Assembly: GCF_003570885.1 (NCBI RefSeq)
Contig: NZ_QXJC01000001.1
Span: 1,178,001 to 1,242,000, forward strand
From: Simplicispira hankyongi
Lineage (GTDB): Bacteria > Pseudomonadota > Gammaproteobacteria > Burkholderiales > Burkholderiaceae_C
Reading direction: 5' to 3'
Length of the DNA: 64,000 nt
This document shows positions 8,295 through 17,574 of the stretch, in pieces. Within the stretch, counting starts at the first letter, position 1. Each line of letters opens with the position of its first letter. A program made the translations under genes and the position numbers. The notes below the pieces were generated by a model. It searched no databases. It was not told where the DNA came from and was given only the letters and a program-made list of their open reading frames with translations.

Positions 8295-9206
8295 TTACGC
8301 GGCCACGGCTTCAAGCGTGAGCGAGCCGGCCAGAATTTCTTGTGCAAACATCTCGGCGGTGCGGGCAGCAGCGGCGGTCATGATGTCCAGGTTGCCTGCG
8401 TACTTGGGCAGGTAGTCGCCCAGGCCTTCCACTTCCAGGAAGACCGAGACGCGCTTGCCGTCAAACACCGGGCCGTTGACCAGCCGGTAGCCAGGCACGT
8501 ATTTCTGCACCTCGCGGATCATGTCGTGAATGGACTGCGTGATGGCGGCCTGGTCGGGCTCGGTCTCCGTCAGACAGTGCACGGTGTCGCGCATGATCAT
8601 CGGTGGCTCGGCCGGGTTGATGATGATGATGGCCTTGCCCTTCTTGGCGCCGCCCACCTTCTCGACCGCACCAGCCGTGGTGCGGGTGAATTCGTCAATG
8701 TTCTTGCGCGTACCGGGGCCCGCCGAGCGCGACGAGACCGTGGCGACGATTTCGGCGTACGCCACCGGCTGCACCCGCGATACCGCTGCCACCATGGGAA
8801 TCGTGGCCTGTCCACCGCAGGTGACCATGTTGACGTTCATCTCGCCCATGCCCACATGCTCCTTGAGGTTCACGGGCGGCACGCAGTACGGGCCGATGGC
8901 AGCGGGTGTCAGGTCGATCATCAGCGCGCCCTGGACGTTGACCTTGCGGCTGTTCTCTGCATGCGCGTAGGCGCTGGTGGCGTCAAAGACGATCTGCACG
9001 CCGTCCGCCTTCATATGCGGGATGAGGCCATCGACCCCGTCGGCGGTGGTCTTGATGCCCATGGCCTTGGCACGCTTGAGCCCATCGGACTCTGGGTCGA
9101 TGCCGACCATCCACACGGGCTCCAAAACCTCGCTGCGTTGGAGTTTGGCCAGCAGGTCGGTGCCAATGTTGCCGGGCCCGATGAGGGCACACTTGATTTT
9201 TTTCAT
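8295..9206 (-). CDS. dmpF: acetaldehyde dehydrogenase (acylating)
   Basis: A 303-residue CoA-dependent dehydrogenase converting acetaldehyde, NAD+ and CoA to acetyl-CoA. The NAD site [10 protein letters not shown] is at residues 10-19 and the catalytic cysteine is Cys130 in [11 protein letters not shown]. It forms the bifunctional heterotetramer with DmpG, whose gene begins 10 bp downstream. Length and gene order match the Pseudomonas dmp and Comamonas aph operons. Confidence 0.95.
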   Translation of the reverse strand: MKKIKCALIGPGNIGTDLLAKLQRSEVLEPVWMVGIDPESDGLKRAKAMGIKTTADGVDGLIPHMKADGVQIVFDATSAYAHAENSRKVNVQGALMIDLTPAAIGPYCVPPVNLKEHVGMGEMNVNMVTCGGQATIPMVAAVSRVQPVAYAEIVATVSSRSAGPGTRKNIDEFTRTTAGAVEKVGGAKKGKAIIIINPAEPPMIMRDTVHCLTETEPDQAAITQSIHDMIREVQKYVPGYRLVNGPVFDGKRVSVFLEVEGLGDYLPKYAGNLDIMTAAAARTAEMFAQEILAGSLTLEAVAA

Positions 9207-9221
9207 GGGAGTATTCCTGTC

Positions 9222-10004
9222 TCAAATAAACCGTACCGAACAGCCACCGATGCCGCCAATGGTGACGCGCAAGTTGTCGCCTGCCACGACGGGGACCATG
9301 ATGGCAAGCGACCCCGACAGCACGACTTCGCCCGCCTCCAGCGCGATGCCGTGCGCGCCCAGCGTGTTGGCCAGCCAGGCGACGGCATTGGCCGGGTGGC
9401 CCAGGGCGGCGGCGCCAGCGCCGGTGGCAACGATTTCGCCGTTCTTCTCCAGCACCATGCCGCAGGTGACCAGGTCCACATCGCGCGGATCGACCAGACG
9501 ATCGCCGAGCACAAAAACGCCGCAGGATGCGTTGTCGGCCACGGTGTCCTGAATCTTGATCTTCCAGCCCTGAATGCGTGAATCGACGATCTCGAAGCAT
9601 GCCATCACGCCCTCGGTGGCGGCAAGCACGTCGGCCGCAGTGACGCCAGGGCCCTTGAGCGTCTTCTTGAGCACAAAGGCAATTTCGCCCTCAGCCTTGG
9701 GCTGGATCAGCGTGCTGGCGGCAATGGCCTCGCCTTCGTTGTAGACCATGGCGTCGGTGAGCCAGCCGAAATCAGGCTGGTACACGCCCAGCATGTTCAT
9801 CACAGCGGCGCTGGTGACGCCAATTTTCTTGCCCACTACACGCTCACCTGCTTGCAAGCGGCGCGCCATCATGCGCTGCTGGATGGCGTAGGCGTCTTCA
9901 ATGGTGATGTGGGGTTCGCGGTCGGTAAGTGGCACAACCGCCTGGCGACTTTGCAGCGCCTGGTACAGCTCGTCGCCGTAGGTTTGAATTGTGGAAATAT
10001 CCAT
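9222..10004 (-). CDS. dmpE: 2-oxopent-4-enoate (2-hydroxypentadienoate) hydratase
   Basis: A 260-residue hydratase of the fumarylacetoacetase-like fold adding water to 2-oxopent-4-enoate to give 4-hydroxy-2-oxovalerate. The metal-binding AEGEIAFVL and FEIVDSRIQGWK segments are clear, and the C-terminal half is paralogous to DmpH. It lies between dmpD and dmpF, where the hydrolytic and oxidative branches converge. Confidence 0.94.
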   Translation of the reverse strand: MDISTIQTYGDELYQALQSRQAVVPLTDREPHITIEDAYAIQQRMMARRLQAGERVVGKKIGVTSAAVMNMLGVYQPDFGWLTDAMVYNEGEAIAASTLIQPKAEGEIAFVLKKTLKGPGVTAADVLAATEGVMACFEIVDSRIQGWKIKIQDTVADNASCGVFVLGDRLVDPRDVDLVTCGMVLEKNGEIVATGAGAAALGHPANAVAWLANTLGAHGIALEAGEVVLSGSLAIMVPVVAGDNLRVTIGGIGGCSVRFI

Positions 10005-10031
10005 GGGTTTCTTGTAGTAAGAATGAAGGAA

Positions 10032-10883
10032 TCAGACGGTATCGGCCTCGCCCAGAAAGTCGGCGACCAGTCGTGCGAAACGCGCCGCATGTTCAATCTG
10101 GGTCCAGTGGCCGCAGTGACCGAACACATGCAACTGGCTGCTGGGAATCCACTGGCTGAGCGTGAGCGAGTTCTGCAGCGGGATGACCTTGTCTTCTCGG
10201 CCGTGCACGATCAGTGTCTCGTGCGGCAGCGCGCGGATGTCGGCCTCAGAACTGACCATGGAGTCCACCCACCGCTGGCGCGGCGCCGGAAACATCGCGG
10301 CAAACGATTCCTGGAAACCGGGGCGGATGCTGGCCTCGTACCGCAGCTGCGCCAATTCGTCGGTGACCAAGGCTCTGCTGTAGGCAAAGATGTCGAGCAG
10401 ACCTCTCATGTGGGCCAGCGAGGGTTGGTAGCCCCACACGGCGTCAAGCCCGGGTGTGATGGCAAACGGCACACCGACCGACCCCATCAGTACCAGCCTG
10501 CGCACGCGCTGCGGCGCGCGAATCGTCAGCGCCAACGAGAGTGCGCCGCCAAAGCTGTTGCCGACCAGATCCACTTGCGGCACCTCCAGCACGTCCATCA
10601 AGTCCAGCGCCTGCTGCACCCAGGTGTCTAGGGTGTAGGTGATGCCAGCAGGCCGGTCGGTGTAGCCAAAACCCACCATATCGGGTGCAATCACGCGCCG
10701 CTGCTGACCGATGACGGGGAGCGCCAGACGCCAGTTGGCCCAGGCGCTGACACCAGGGCCGGAACCATGCACGAAAAGCACGGGTGGCTGGCCCGGAGCA
10801 GAGGATCCGAGGTCATGCACATTGGTGTTGAAGGCGCCGGTGCGCACGCTGCGTGCGACTTCTGGGTTGTGGGGGAGGCTCAT
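10032..10883 (-). CDS. dmpD: 2-hydroxymuconic semialdehyde hydrolase
   Basis: A 283-residue alpha/beta hydrolase cleaving the C-C bond of 2-hydroxymuconic semialdehyde to formate and 2-oxopent-4-enoate. The oxyanion-hole motif LFVHGSGPGVSAWANW, nucleophile Ser110 in GNSFGG, acid Asp in HGREDKVIP and catalytic His in GHCGHW are all present. The ATG at 10883 is preferred to an upstream in-frame start because only from MSLPHNPEVARSV does the sequence resemble DmpD/XylF; it lies 11 bp after the dmpC stop. It provides the hydrolytic branch next to the dehydrogenase of the oxidative branch. Confidence 0.94.
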   Translation of the reverse strand: MSLPHNPEVARSVRTGAFNTNVHDLGSSAPGQPPVLFVHGSGPGVSAWANWRLALPVIGQQRRVIAPDMVGFGYTDRPAGITYTLDTWVQQALDLMDVLEVPQVDLVGNSFGGALSLALTIRAPQRVRRLVLMGSVGVPFAITPGLDAVWGYQPSLAHMRGLLDIFAYSRALVTDELAQLRYEASIRPGFQESFAAMFPAPRQRWVDSMVSSEADIRALPHETLIVHGREDKVIPLQNSLTLSQWIPSSQLHVFGHCGHWTQIEHAARFARLVADFLGEADTV

Positions 10884-10893
10884 GCAAATAGCC

Positions 10894-12348
10894 TCAGAGC
10901 TTGATGCAGACATTCTTGAGCTCGGTGTAGAACTCCAGCGAATGCACGCCGCCCTCGCGCCCGATACCCGATTGCTTGGAGCCACCAAAGGGCGTGCGCA
11001 GGTCGCGCAGGAACCAGCTGTTGACCCATGAGAGCCCCACCTTCATGCGCTGCGCGACACGGTGCGCCCGCGCCAGGTCGCGCGTCCAGATGGCGGTGGC
11101 CAGGCCGTACACGTTGTCGTTGGCCTTGGCGAGCACCTCGTCTTCGGTATCGAAGGGGGCGATGTGGCAGCAGGGGCCAAAGATCTCTTCCTTGATGACG
11201 CGCGCCGTCTCGGGCAGGCCGGTCCAGATCGTCGGCTGAATCCACGAGCCCCCCGCATGCGCCGGCCCCATGTCGGGCACGCCGCCGCCGGTGACCACCG
11301 TGGCGCCCTCTTCCACTGCAAGCTTGTAATACGACAGCACTTTGGCCTGGTGCTCCTTGCTGATCAAGGGGCCCATGCCGACCGCGGCGTCTTCAGGTAC
11401 ACCGATCTTCATGCCCTCGGCGCCTTGCTTGAGCGCAGTGACGAACTTCTCGAAGATCGGGCGCTCAACATAGACCCGCTCAGTGCCCAGGCAGACCTGG
11501 CCACAGTTGACGAACACCGAGCGCAGCGTGCCCTCGATGGCGGCGTCAAAGTCGCAATCGGCAAACACGATGGCCGCGTTCTTGCCGCCCATCTCCAGGC
11601 TCACGGGGCGCGCACCGTGGGCGGCAGCCTTCATGATGGCCTCGCCGGTGCGCGTCTCGCCCGTGAAGGTGATGGCGTCCACGCCGGGGTGCGTGGTGAG
11701 GAATTCACCCGCCGAATCAGGGCCAAAGCCGTGCACGACGTTGTACACACCGGGCGGAATACCGGCCGCGTTCACCACTTCACCCAGCAAGGCGGCGGTC
11801 TGCGGCGTTTCTTCCGAGGGCTTGACGACCACGGTGTTGCCGCAGGCCAGCGCCGGGCCCACCTTCCAGGTCATCAGCAGCAGCGGCAGGTTCCAGGGGC
11901 AGATCACGCCGACCACGCCGACTGGCGTACGGTAACCGTAGTTGATGGCGCCGCGCCCGTCGGGCGTTGCGGTTTCGAAAAATTCGGTGGCGACGTTCTT
12001 GACGACGTCGGCAAACACCTTGAAGTTCGCCGCGCCGCGCGGGATGTCGATGTGGCTGGCCAGGCTGCGGGGTTTGCCGGTATCGGCGCACTCGGCATCC
12101 AGAAATTCATCGAAACGTTGGTTAATGCCGTCGGCCAGGGCGTGCAGGCGCTCGACTCGCTCAGCCACGCTCATCTTGCCCCAGGGACCCTCAAGGGCAG
12201 CGCGGGCGGCAGCCACCGCAGCGTTGACCTGCGAGCGATCGGCCTCATGCACCTTGGCAATCATGGCGCCGGTGGTCGGCGAGTGCTTGTCGAACTGGCG
12301 CTCGCTGCCGAGGTATTCGCCGTTGATGAAGTTTTGGATATTTTTCAT
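10894..12348 (-). CDS. dmpC: 2-hydroxymuconic semialdehyde dehydrogenase
   Basis: A 484-residue aldehyde dehydrogenase oxidising 2-hydroxymuconic semialdehyde to 2-hydroxymuconate with NAD+. The general base is Glu252 in LEMGGKNA and the nucleophile Cys286 in NCGQVC; the FTGETRTG cofactor loop precedes them. It opens the oxidative branch completed by DmpI and DmpH. It begins five bp after the stop of the hbpS-like gene, so the two are almost certainly co-translated. Confidence 0.95.
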   Translation of the reverse strand: MKNIQNFINGEYLGSERQFDKHSPTTGAMIAKVHEADRSQVNAAVAAARAALEGPWGKMSVAERVERLHALADGINQRFDEFLDAECADTGKPRSLASHIDIPRGAANFKVFADVVKNVATEFFETATPDGRGAINYGYRTPVGVVGVICPWNLPLLLMTWKVGPALACGNTVVVKPSEETPQTAALLGEVVNAAGIPPGVYNVVHGFGPDSAGEFLTTHPGVDAITFTGETRTGEAIMKAAAHGARPVSLEMGGKNAAIVFADCDFDAAIEGTLRSVFVNCGQVCLGTERVYVERPIFEKFVTALKQGAEGMKIGVPEDAAVGMGPLISKEHQAKVLSYYKLAVEEGATVVTGGGVPDMGPAHAGGSWIQPTIWTGLPETARVIKEEIFGPCCHIAPFDTEDEVLAKANDNVYGLATAIWTRDLARAHRVAQRMKVGLSWVNSWFLRDLRTPFGGSKQSGIGREGGVHSLEFYTELKNVCIKL

Positions 12349-12353
12349 GGGTT

Positions 12354-12836
12354 CTATTCAATAGAAGGTTCAGGGGCTCCAAGCCCCAAGGCGCACAGGC
12401 CCGCACGGGCAATCGCCTCGTCCTGCGCTTCGCTGCCACCCGAAACGCCGATGGCGCCAATGCGTTCGCCGCCTTCGATTGCAGGCAGGCCACCGCCAAA
12501 GGCAATAAAGCGCGGGCGCAGCACCAGGCCTTCGCGGACGGCGGGCGAATGCCCCGCCAGCACCGCGCGCCACTGCGAGGTGGCCAAGCCAAAGCTCGCC
12601 GCGGTGTAGGCCTTATCGATGGCGATGTCCACCGAGTGCAGCGGCGCGCCCGGCATGCGCACAAAGGCCGCCAGCACCCCTGCCGCATCGACCAGCGCCA
12701 CGTTCACCGCAACGCCCATCGCCGCCGCTTGCGCCGCGGCTGCACCCGCGGCTGCGTGCGCAGCCTGCCAGGTAATGCAGCGCTGCACGGTGCTGTGCAG
12801 GCCTACCGAAGTGGGGGTGGGCTCAGGTGTAGACAT
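12354..12836 (-). CDS. GlcG/HbpS-family (DUF336) protein inside the phenol operon
   Basis: A 160-residue protein of the GlcG/HbpS family: [38 protein letters not shown] and the Gly-rich [23 protein letters not shown] are the family signatures. Members bind haem or related ligands in some organisms, but no enzymatic role is established. Its ATG overlaps the end of dmpB by 14 bases and dmpC starts five bases after its stop, so it is tightly built into the operon. It is absent from the classical Pseudomonas dmpKLMNOPQBCDEFGHI order. No signal peptide is seen, so it should act in the cytoplasm, perhaps on DmpB or a catechol product; that is inference. Confidence 0.82.
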   Translation of the reverse strand: MSTPEPTPTSVGLHSTVQRCITWQAAHAAAGAAAAQAAAMGVAVNVALVDAAGVLAAFVRMPGAPLHSVDIAIDKAYTAASFGLATSQWRAVLAGHSPAVREGLVLRPRFIAFGGGLPAIEGGERIGAIGVSGGSEAQDEAIARAGLCALGLGAPEPSIE

Positions 12837-13767
12837 CGGTGAACGAGGTCACAAGCTCGCCCGTGTGGTAGAAAATTCCACTGCCCAGGCGGTCTTCGGT
12901 CCAGGTGGTCACGGGGCGGTCAGGCTGCGCCAGGTAGCCCAGGCCGGCAAAGGTTTCGTTGCGGTTGCCACTCGGGTCGAAGAAGTAAATCGTCTCGCCA
13001 CGCGTGATGCCATGGCGGGTGGGCGCCACATCGATCTTGACCTTCTTCTTGGCCATGATGTCGGCGGCCTTGAGCACGTCGTGCCAGGAATCGAGGAAGA
13101 AGGCAATGTGGTGCAGGCCGCTGACCGGGCCGCCGACGAAGGCAATATCGTGCGGCGTGCTGGTGCGCGCCAGCCAGGTGGCGGCCTGCATGTCGCCGTT
13201 GGGGCCGACCAGGATTTGCTCGGTCAGGAAGAAGTCCAGGCACTCCTTCATGAAACGCGTGTTGTCCTGTACGGTATTGATACCAGCCTCAGGATTCATC
13301 TCGCACATCAGCAAGCAGTGGTCCAGCCAGTGCGCGCCGGCACCCCGGATGCCGTCCGGCCACGGATCGGGGTTCGTGGTGCCCACATCGGTGCCCGCGT
13401 ATTCCTTCATGGCATACAGGCGCATTTCGTGGCCGCTCGGCAGATTGAACTGCAGCATGCGACCGGTGGACGGCAGCGCGCCTTCCGCCAACATGGTGGT
13501 CTTGATGCCCCAGGCTTCAATGCGTGTCTGAAGGGCCTCCAGATCGGCGTCGTCCTGCACCTTGTAGGCCACATGGTTCAGGCCCGCACGGTCGCTGGGG
13601 CTGAGGATGAGCGAGTACTTGTCCCACTCGTCCCAGCACTTGAGGTACACGTTGCCGGCCTTGTCCTTCATGACGGTCTTGAGGCCCAACACGTCCTCGT
13701 AATGCCTGACGGCAGCCTCGATATCCATCACGCGCAAGCTCGCGTGGCCCATTCGCAATACACCCAT
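12823..13767 (-). CDS. dmpB: catechol 2,3-dioxygenase (extradiol)
   Basis: A 314-residue two-domain type I extradiol dioxygenase opening catechol to 2-hydroxymuconic semialdehyde. Fe(II) ligands can be placed at His150 (HWLDHCLLM), the His pair 219/220 (SGLHHIAF) and Glu271 (GNRNETF), all in the C-terminal domain. A longer upstream frame exists, but [15 protein letters not shown] is the family start and has GGAGA upstream. It sits after the ferredoxin dmpQ and overlaps the hbpS-like gene. Confidence 0.96.
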   Translation of the reverse strand: MGVLRMGHASLRVMDIEAAVRHYEDVLGLKTVMKDKAGNVYLKCWDEWDKYSLILSPSDRAGLNHVAYKVQDDADLEALQTRIEAWGIKTTMLAEGALPSTGRMLQFNLPSGHEMRLYAMKEYAGTDVGTTNPDPWPDGIRGAGAHWLDHCLLMCEMNPEAGINTVQDNTRFMKECLDFFLTEQILVGPNGDMQAATWLARTSTPHDIAFVGGPVSGLHHIAFFLDSWHDVLKAADIMAKKKVKIDVAPTRHGITRGETIYFFDPSGNRNETFAGLGYLAQPDRPVTTWTEDRLGSGIFYHTGELVTSFTDVYT

Positions 13768-13798
13768 GTCTGTCTCCTTCGGTTGGTGAATCAATCGG

Positions 13799-14155
13799 TC
13801 ATTCGGTTGGGGGCGCACCGCTGCGCTGCGGCCCAGAAGAAAAAGGCTTGCACAGCCTGCCTGCCACTTCGAGCCGCACCGCTTCGGTGGGCGCCACCCG
13901 GCAGGCCAGGGTGTATCCGTCAGCCTCTTCGGCCAGGCTGACATGGGCGCGGCTGACTGGCCCGATCGGCTGCACTGTGCCCTCGAGAATCCGCACCTTG
14001 CACACGCCGCAGCCGCCGTTGACGCAACCCACCGGAATGCCTTTGCGGCCCAGGCGCAACATGCCGGCCAGCAGGCTCTCTGTCGTGGCGCAGACGTAGC
14101 ACTCGCCGGTCTGTGCGACGCTCACGCTGACTTTTGGCCGGGTATCAAAAAGCAT
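13799..14155 (-). CDS. dmpQ: chloroplast-type [2Fe-2S] ferredoxin
   Basis: A 118-residue plant-type ferredoxin with Cys-x4-Cys-x2-Cys in [11 protein letters not shown] and the fourth Cys in YTLACRV. XylT/DmpQ proteins re-reduce the oxidised iron of catechol 2,3-dioxygenase, which suits its place directly before dmpB. It begins 13 bases after the dmpP stop. The C-terminus is slightly long and basic/Pro-rich ([16 protein letters not shown]). Confidence 0.92.
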   Translation of the reverse strand: MLFDTRPKVSVSVAQTGECYVCATTESLLAGMLRLGRKGIPVGCVNGGCGVCKVRILEGTVQPIGPVSRAHVSLAEEADGYTLACRVAPTEAVRLEVAGRLCKPFSSGPQRSGAPPTE

Positions 14156-14168
14156 GGCTGCGACTCCC

Positions 14169-15233
14169 TTAGACGCGCTTGAACAGCGGGCTGCGTGCGC
14201 CCTGTGCGTCAGCAGCCGAGAGGAACTTCTCGGTATAGATGTCGCGCTCGAACAAGCGGCCCTGCATCAACGCACCGATGCAGGCTTCAATCATGGGCGG
14301 CGGGCCGCAGAGGTAGGCCTTGTGGCCCGCAAAGCCGTCTTTGAAATGCGCCTGGGCCGCCTGGTGGACAAAGCCACGTGCACCACTCCAATCGTGGCCT
14401 TCACCCACCTCGGAGAGTGCCGGGACATAGGTGAAATGCGGGTGCTGCTCGGCGAGCGCGCGAAACTCCGCGTCGTAGTACAGCTCTTCGGCTGAGCGCT
14501 GTCCATAGACCAGGGTGATGGGCTCGGTGGCGCCGCTTGCCAGCAATTCAAGAATCATGGCGCGCGGGCTCGACAGCCCCGACCCCCCGGCCATGAAGAC
14601 CATGGGCATGGCGGCCGAGCGGCGCACAAAGAAGCGCCCATACGGCCCGGCCAACTGCACACGGTCGCCTTCCTTCAAGCTTTGGTGCAGCCAGGTGGTG
14701 CCGGCACCGCCAGGCACCAGGCGCACATTCAATTCAATTTCACTGCTCTGCCCATCGGGCCCCGGAGCATTGGCAATCGAAAAGGCGCGGCCACCTTCGA
14801 CGCCAGGAATCTGGACCTGCACATACTGACCTGCCTGGTAGCGTATGGGCGTGCTCAGGCGCAGGTGCAGCGCCTTGATGGTCGGCGTCAGCTGATCGAT
14901 GCGCACCACGGTGGCGGCAAAGTCGCGCACGGGGATGGTTTGCGCATCAGGCTCGTCTTCCATGTCGGCTTCGACCGTCACATCGGACAGCAGCGTGGCG
15001 CAGCACGCCAGCGCCATGCCATCGTCACGCTCCATCTCCATCAGCGCAAAGGGGTTGGCCGGGCCTAGGTCGACCTCGCCTTCGGTGATCTGAATCTTGC
15101 AAGTACCGCACAGGCCATGGCCACAGGCGTGCGGGATGTACAGCCCGGCGCGCAAAGCGGCGTCGAGCACAGTCTGGCCGTCTTCCACGTCAATGGTGGC
15201 GCCCAGCGGTTCAAGCGTCAGTTGGTGGCTCAT
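14169..15233 (-). CDS. dmpP: phenol hydroxylase reductase component P5
   Basis: A 354-residue NADH:acceptor reductase passing electrons to the hydroxylase. Domains in order: N-terminal [2Fe-2S] ferredoxin (CGHGLCGTCK near residue 40, fourth Cys in ALACCA), an FAD-binding barrel with RAFSIANAP near residue 170, and an NAD-binding domain opening with MVFMAGGSGLSSPRAMI near residue 210. Ends in SPLFKRV. Standard order after dmpO, with a 55-bp gap. Confidence 0.95.
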   Translation of the reverse strand: MSHQLTLEPLGATIDVEDGQTVLDAALRAGLYIPHACGHGLCGTCKIQITEGEVDLGPANPFALMEMERDDGMALACCATLLSDVTVEADMEDEPDAQTIPVRDFAATVVRIDQLTPTIKALHLRLSTPIRYQAGQYVQVQIPGVEGGRAFSIANAPGPDGQSSEIELNVRLVPGGAGTTWLHQSLKEGDRVQLAGPYGRFFVRRSAAMPMVFMAGGSGLSSPRAMILELLASGATEPITLVYGQRSAEELYYDAEFRALAEQHPHFTYVPALSEVGEGHDWSGARGFVHQAAQAHFKDGFAGHKAYLCGPPPMIEACIGALMQGRLFERDIYTEKFLSAADAQGARSPLFKRV

Positions 15234-15288
15234 GGCATGTAGGGCTGGCGGACTGGTGACAGGACCGCCAGAGCCCTCTCCTCAATGG

Positions 15289-15645
15289 TTAGCTAAACGA
15301 TCCATGGATACCGGTCAGGCCGGGCGTGCGAAAGCGAATCGCATCCTTGTGCTTGAGCCCATTGGCTTCCAGCGATTTGGCGGGGTCGGGCTTCCAAGCC
15401 TGGCCCGACTTGAACCATTCCACCTTGTCCCAATCGATGCGTCCGAAATCGGGGTGCGCGCCGTACACGCCAGGCAGCACCGCCTGCGCCAGGGCGCCAA
15501 ACGGCGTTTCGGCGGGCAGCGGCAGGGCCACGGGCGAGCAATACATCAAGTGGTCTTCCCAGCCGATGTACAGCAGCGGCGCCGGGAAATTGGTGCGCAC
15601 ATCCTTGGCAGGAAAGTCGTAGGGCTTGAGGGCTTTGACACTCAT
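15289..15645 (-). CDS. dmpO: phenol hydroxylase component P4
   Basis: A 118-residue small subunit of the (alpha-beta-gamma)2 oxygenase. MSVKALKPYDFPAKDVRTNFPAPLLYIGWEDHLMYCSPVALPLP is the typical DmpO/ToMO-B-like opening. The start overlaps the dmpN stop as ATGA, implying translational coupling of the two oxygenase subunits. Confidence 0.94.
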   Translation of the reverse strand: MSVKALKPYDFPAKDVRTNFPAPLLYIGWEDHLMYCSPVALPLPAETPFGALAQAVLPGVYGAHPDFGRIDWDKVEWFKSGQAWKPDPAKSLEANGLKHKDAIRFRTPGLTGIHGSFS

Positions 15646-17228
15646 GGCTTGGCTCCTTGTGCCGTGGCATCGGCAGGATTGGCCGGCACGGGGTCGCCGC
15701 GCCAGGCGGCAAAGTTCTTCTGGTCTTCCGAGCCTTCAAAATCGAAGTTGTCGCGGCCGACTTCCATCTGGTACCAGTCGAGCACGGCCAGCAGCGGATC
15801 AAAACCTTCGGCGGTGGGATCGACATCCGGCTTGAAGCAGTGGCCCTGGTAGATCTGGTGCACCGGCAACCAGGCCTGGATGTATTTCTCGGGCTCGTGG
15901 TCGAAGATGTCCTTGCAGCCATCGCTGCAGAAGTGGTACTTCTCACCCGCGTGCTCCGACTCGCGGTAGCAGATCTTGGTGGGGTCGCCCGGCTCGGTGA
16001 AGCCCATGGGAATCTGGCAGGTCGTGCACAGCATGGGCAGCGTGCTGTTGTAGAAGCGCTTGCCCGCTTGCTGTTGCTCGCGGTAGTGCTCCAGGCGGGG
16101 GCGGTAGTACTTGTCGAACGTATCCGGGTACTTCTCGCTGAGCCACTGCATTTCTTCTTCCTTGGGCACCCAGGTGTGGAAGGTGGCGGCGGCGGTGTAG
16201 TTGTAGAAGATGTTCCAGGCCTGGTGGCTGATGTGGTCCTTGCCCTCGCAGGCCATCTTCCAGCCGAGTGGCTCACGGATGCCGTAACGCGCCAGGTCGC
16301 GGAACAGCGCGCCGCCGTTTTCTTCCGCATACATCTCCCAGGCTTCCTTCCAGCTCATCACCCGCTTGGGCAGCATGTAGTCCTGCATCATGGCCACGAG
16401 CGTCAGCACGCGGTAGCCGCGCCAGAACCATTTGTCGATCCAGCCCTGCACGATGGGCACGTTGGCCGGGTCTTGCTCCAGCATGAACTTGATGCACTCG
16501 ATGCCCAGCGTCATGTGGCGCGACTCATCGCTCTGCGCCGAGAAGCCGAAGGTGACGGTGGACAGGTCGCCGTTGTGCGCGGCGCCCGACATGAAGGGCA
16601 CGAAGAGCAGGTTGGTCAGCACGTACTCGAACGAGAAGCTCACTGCCGTGAGGAACTCGAATGGCCCGGCGGTCAGCGCATCCTCAAAGAACGACTTGGG
16701 CACCGACAGGAACCACACCCGGTCAAACCAATGGCTGCTGTTGTGCATGCCGTTGAAGTACTTGTTGTAGTGCGACAGCGCGTGGGTTTCGGTCTGGAAG
16801 TGGCGCAGCTCGTCGATCGACTGCATCTGCGCCGCCACCCGTGCACCCGGACCGGTGAAATGCCGGCCAGCGTGCGCGAAACCCCGGTGCGCGTAGTACT
16901 CGAGCGGCACCACGCCCTGAATGAAGAGTTTGAGCGCGTTGATGTAGCGCGCATCCGAGACGCCCAGCTGGCCATTGTTCTGTGCAAAGGCCTCGATGAC
17001 GGCGTAGAGCTTTTTCTCTTTTTCGCCCTGGTACTTCCAGTAGGCATCCATGGTCAGGCGAAACGGGTCTTCCCACTTGTCCCAATCGTGAATCTTGATG
17101 CCCTCGTACTTGTCGTACGGGAACACCTTGTCCATCGGCTGGTAGGTCGTGTCCCAACCCAGGCCGCGCGTCATGGCGGTGTAGCGGTCTTTCAGGCCGA
17201 GTTTCTTTTTGCTGACAGGGGCGTCCAT
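15642..17228 (-). CDS. dmpN: phenol hydroxylase large (diiron, P3) subunit
   Basis: A 528-residue alpha subunit holding the carboxylate-bridged diiron site where phenol becomes catechol. Ligands by position: Glu110 (PLEYYAH), Glu140 and His143 (DELRH), Glu201 (FEYVL), Glu235 and His238 (DESRH), the full six-residue set. A C-terminal YHS-like zinc module with CTTCQIP and HFCSDGCKDIF follows, as usual for DmpN. GGAG precedes the ATG. Confidence 0.97.
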   Translation of the reverse strand: MDAPVSKKKLGLKDRYTAMTRGLGWDTTYQPMDKVFPYDKYEGIKIHDWDKWEDPFRLTMDAYWKYQGEKEKKLYAVIEAFAQNNGQLGVSDARYINALKLFIQGVVPLEYYAHRGFAHAGRHFTGPGARVAAQMQSIDELRHFQTETHALSHYNKYFNGMHNSSHWFDRVWFLSVPKSFFEDALTAGPFEFLTAVSFSFEYVLTNLLFVPFMSGAAHNGDLSTVTFGFSAQSDESRHMTLGIECIKFMLEQDPANVPIVQGWIDKWFWRGYRVLTLVAMMQDYMLPKRVMSWKEAWEMYAEENGGALFRDLARYGIREPLGWKMACEGKDHISHQAWNIFYNYTAAATFHTWVPKEEEMQWLSEKYPDTFDKYYRPRLEHYREQQQAGKRFYNSTLPMLCTTCQIPMGFTEPGDPTKICYRESEHAGEKYHFCSDGCKDIFDHEPEKYIQAWLPVHQIYQGHCFKPDVDPTAEGFDPLLAVLDWYQMEVGRDNFDFEGSEDQKNFAAWRGDPVPANPADATAQGAKP

Positions 17229-17268
17229 CGGTGTCTCCTTGTGTGCTTATGGGGTACTGGTGGGGGGC

Positions 17269-17553
17269 TTAGCCGAGCCAGCTGAGCGAGAGCTCGTCGT
17301 CGTCTTCATCGACGTTCCCGGACAGGGTGACCAGGTTGACCTGAATCTGCTGCAGATCGAACGGGCGGCCCACGATGTCTTCAATCGTGGCGCGGCGAAT
17401 GACCATGCGGCCGGGGGCGTCGAGCTTCACGAGGCCAGGCGAATGCACTGCTGTGGCCTGTGGGTTGTCGGCGAGGATCGCCTCCACCACGGGGCGGGAC
17501 TCTTCGTTGTCCTGAAAGGCAATGAAGACCTTGGAAATCACGGCTGTTGTCAT
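17269..17553 (-). CDS. dmpM: phenol hydroxylase regulatory component P2 (effector protein)
   Basis: A 94-residue cofactor-less effector of the MmoB/DmpM family, which binds the hydroxylase and tunes the diiron site. Conserved stretches are SKVFIAFQDNEESRPVVEAIL and GRMVIRRATIEDIVGRPFDLQQIQVNLVTLSGNVDEDDD. It lies between dmpL and dmpN in the canonical order. Confidence 0.95.
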   Translation of the reverse strand: MTTAVISKVFIAFQDNEESRPVVEAILADNPQATAVHSPGLVKLDAPGRMVIRRATIEDIVGRPFDLQQIQVNLVTLSGNVDEDDDELSLSWLG

Positions 17554-17574
17554 GGGTGTTCCTGGCTGAAGGGC

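Noticed and set aside
7236-9222. dmpE and dmpH as a recent duplication
   Set aside because: They share family stretches, but hydratase and decarboxylase are ancient paralogues present together in all meta operons.
8103-9581. Plus-strand open frame of 492 codons opposite dmpF
   Set aside because: Antisense to dmpF and dmpE, whose active-site residues are intact; composition is that of a shadow.
11062-12609. Plus-strand open frame of 515 codons opposite dmpC
   Set aside because: Antisense to an aldehyde dehydrogenase with complete catalytic residues; no domain of its own.
15657-17285. Plus-strand open frame of 542 codons opposite dmpN
   Set aside because: Complete overlap with the well-supported dmpN and no recognisable motif.
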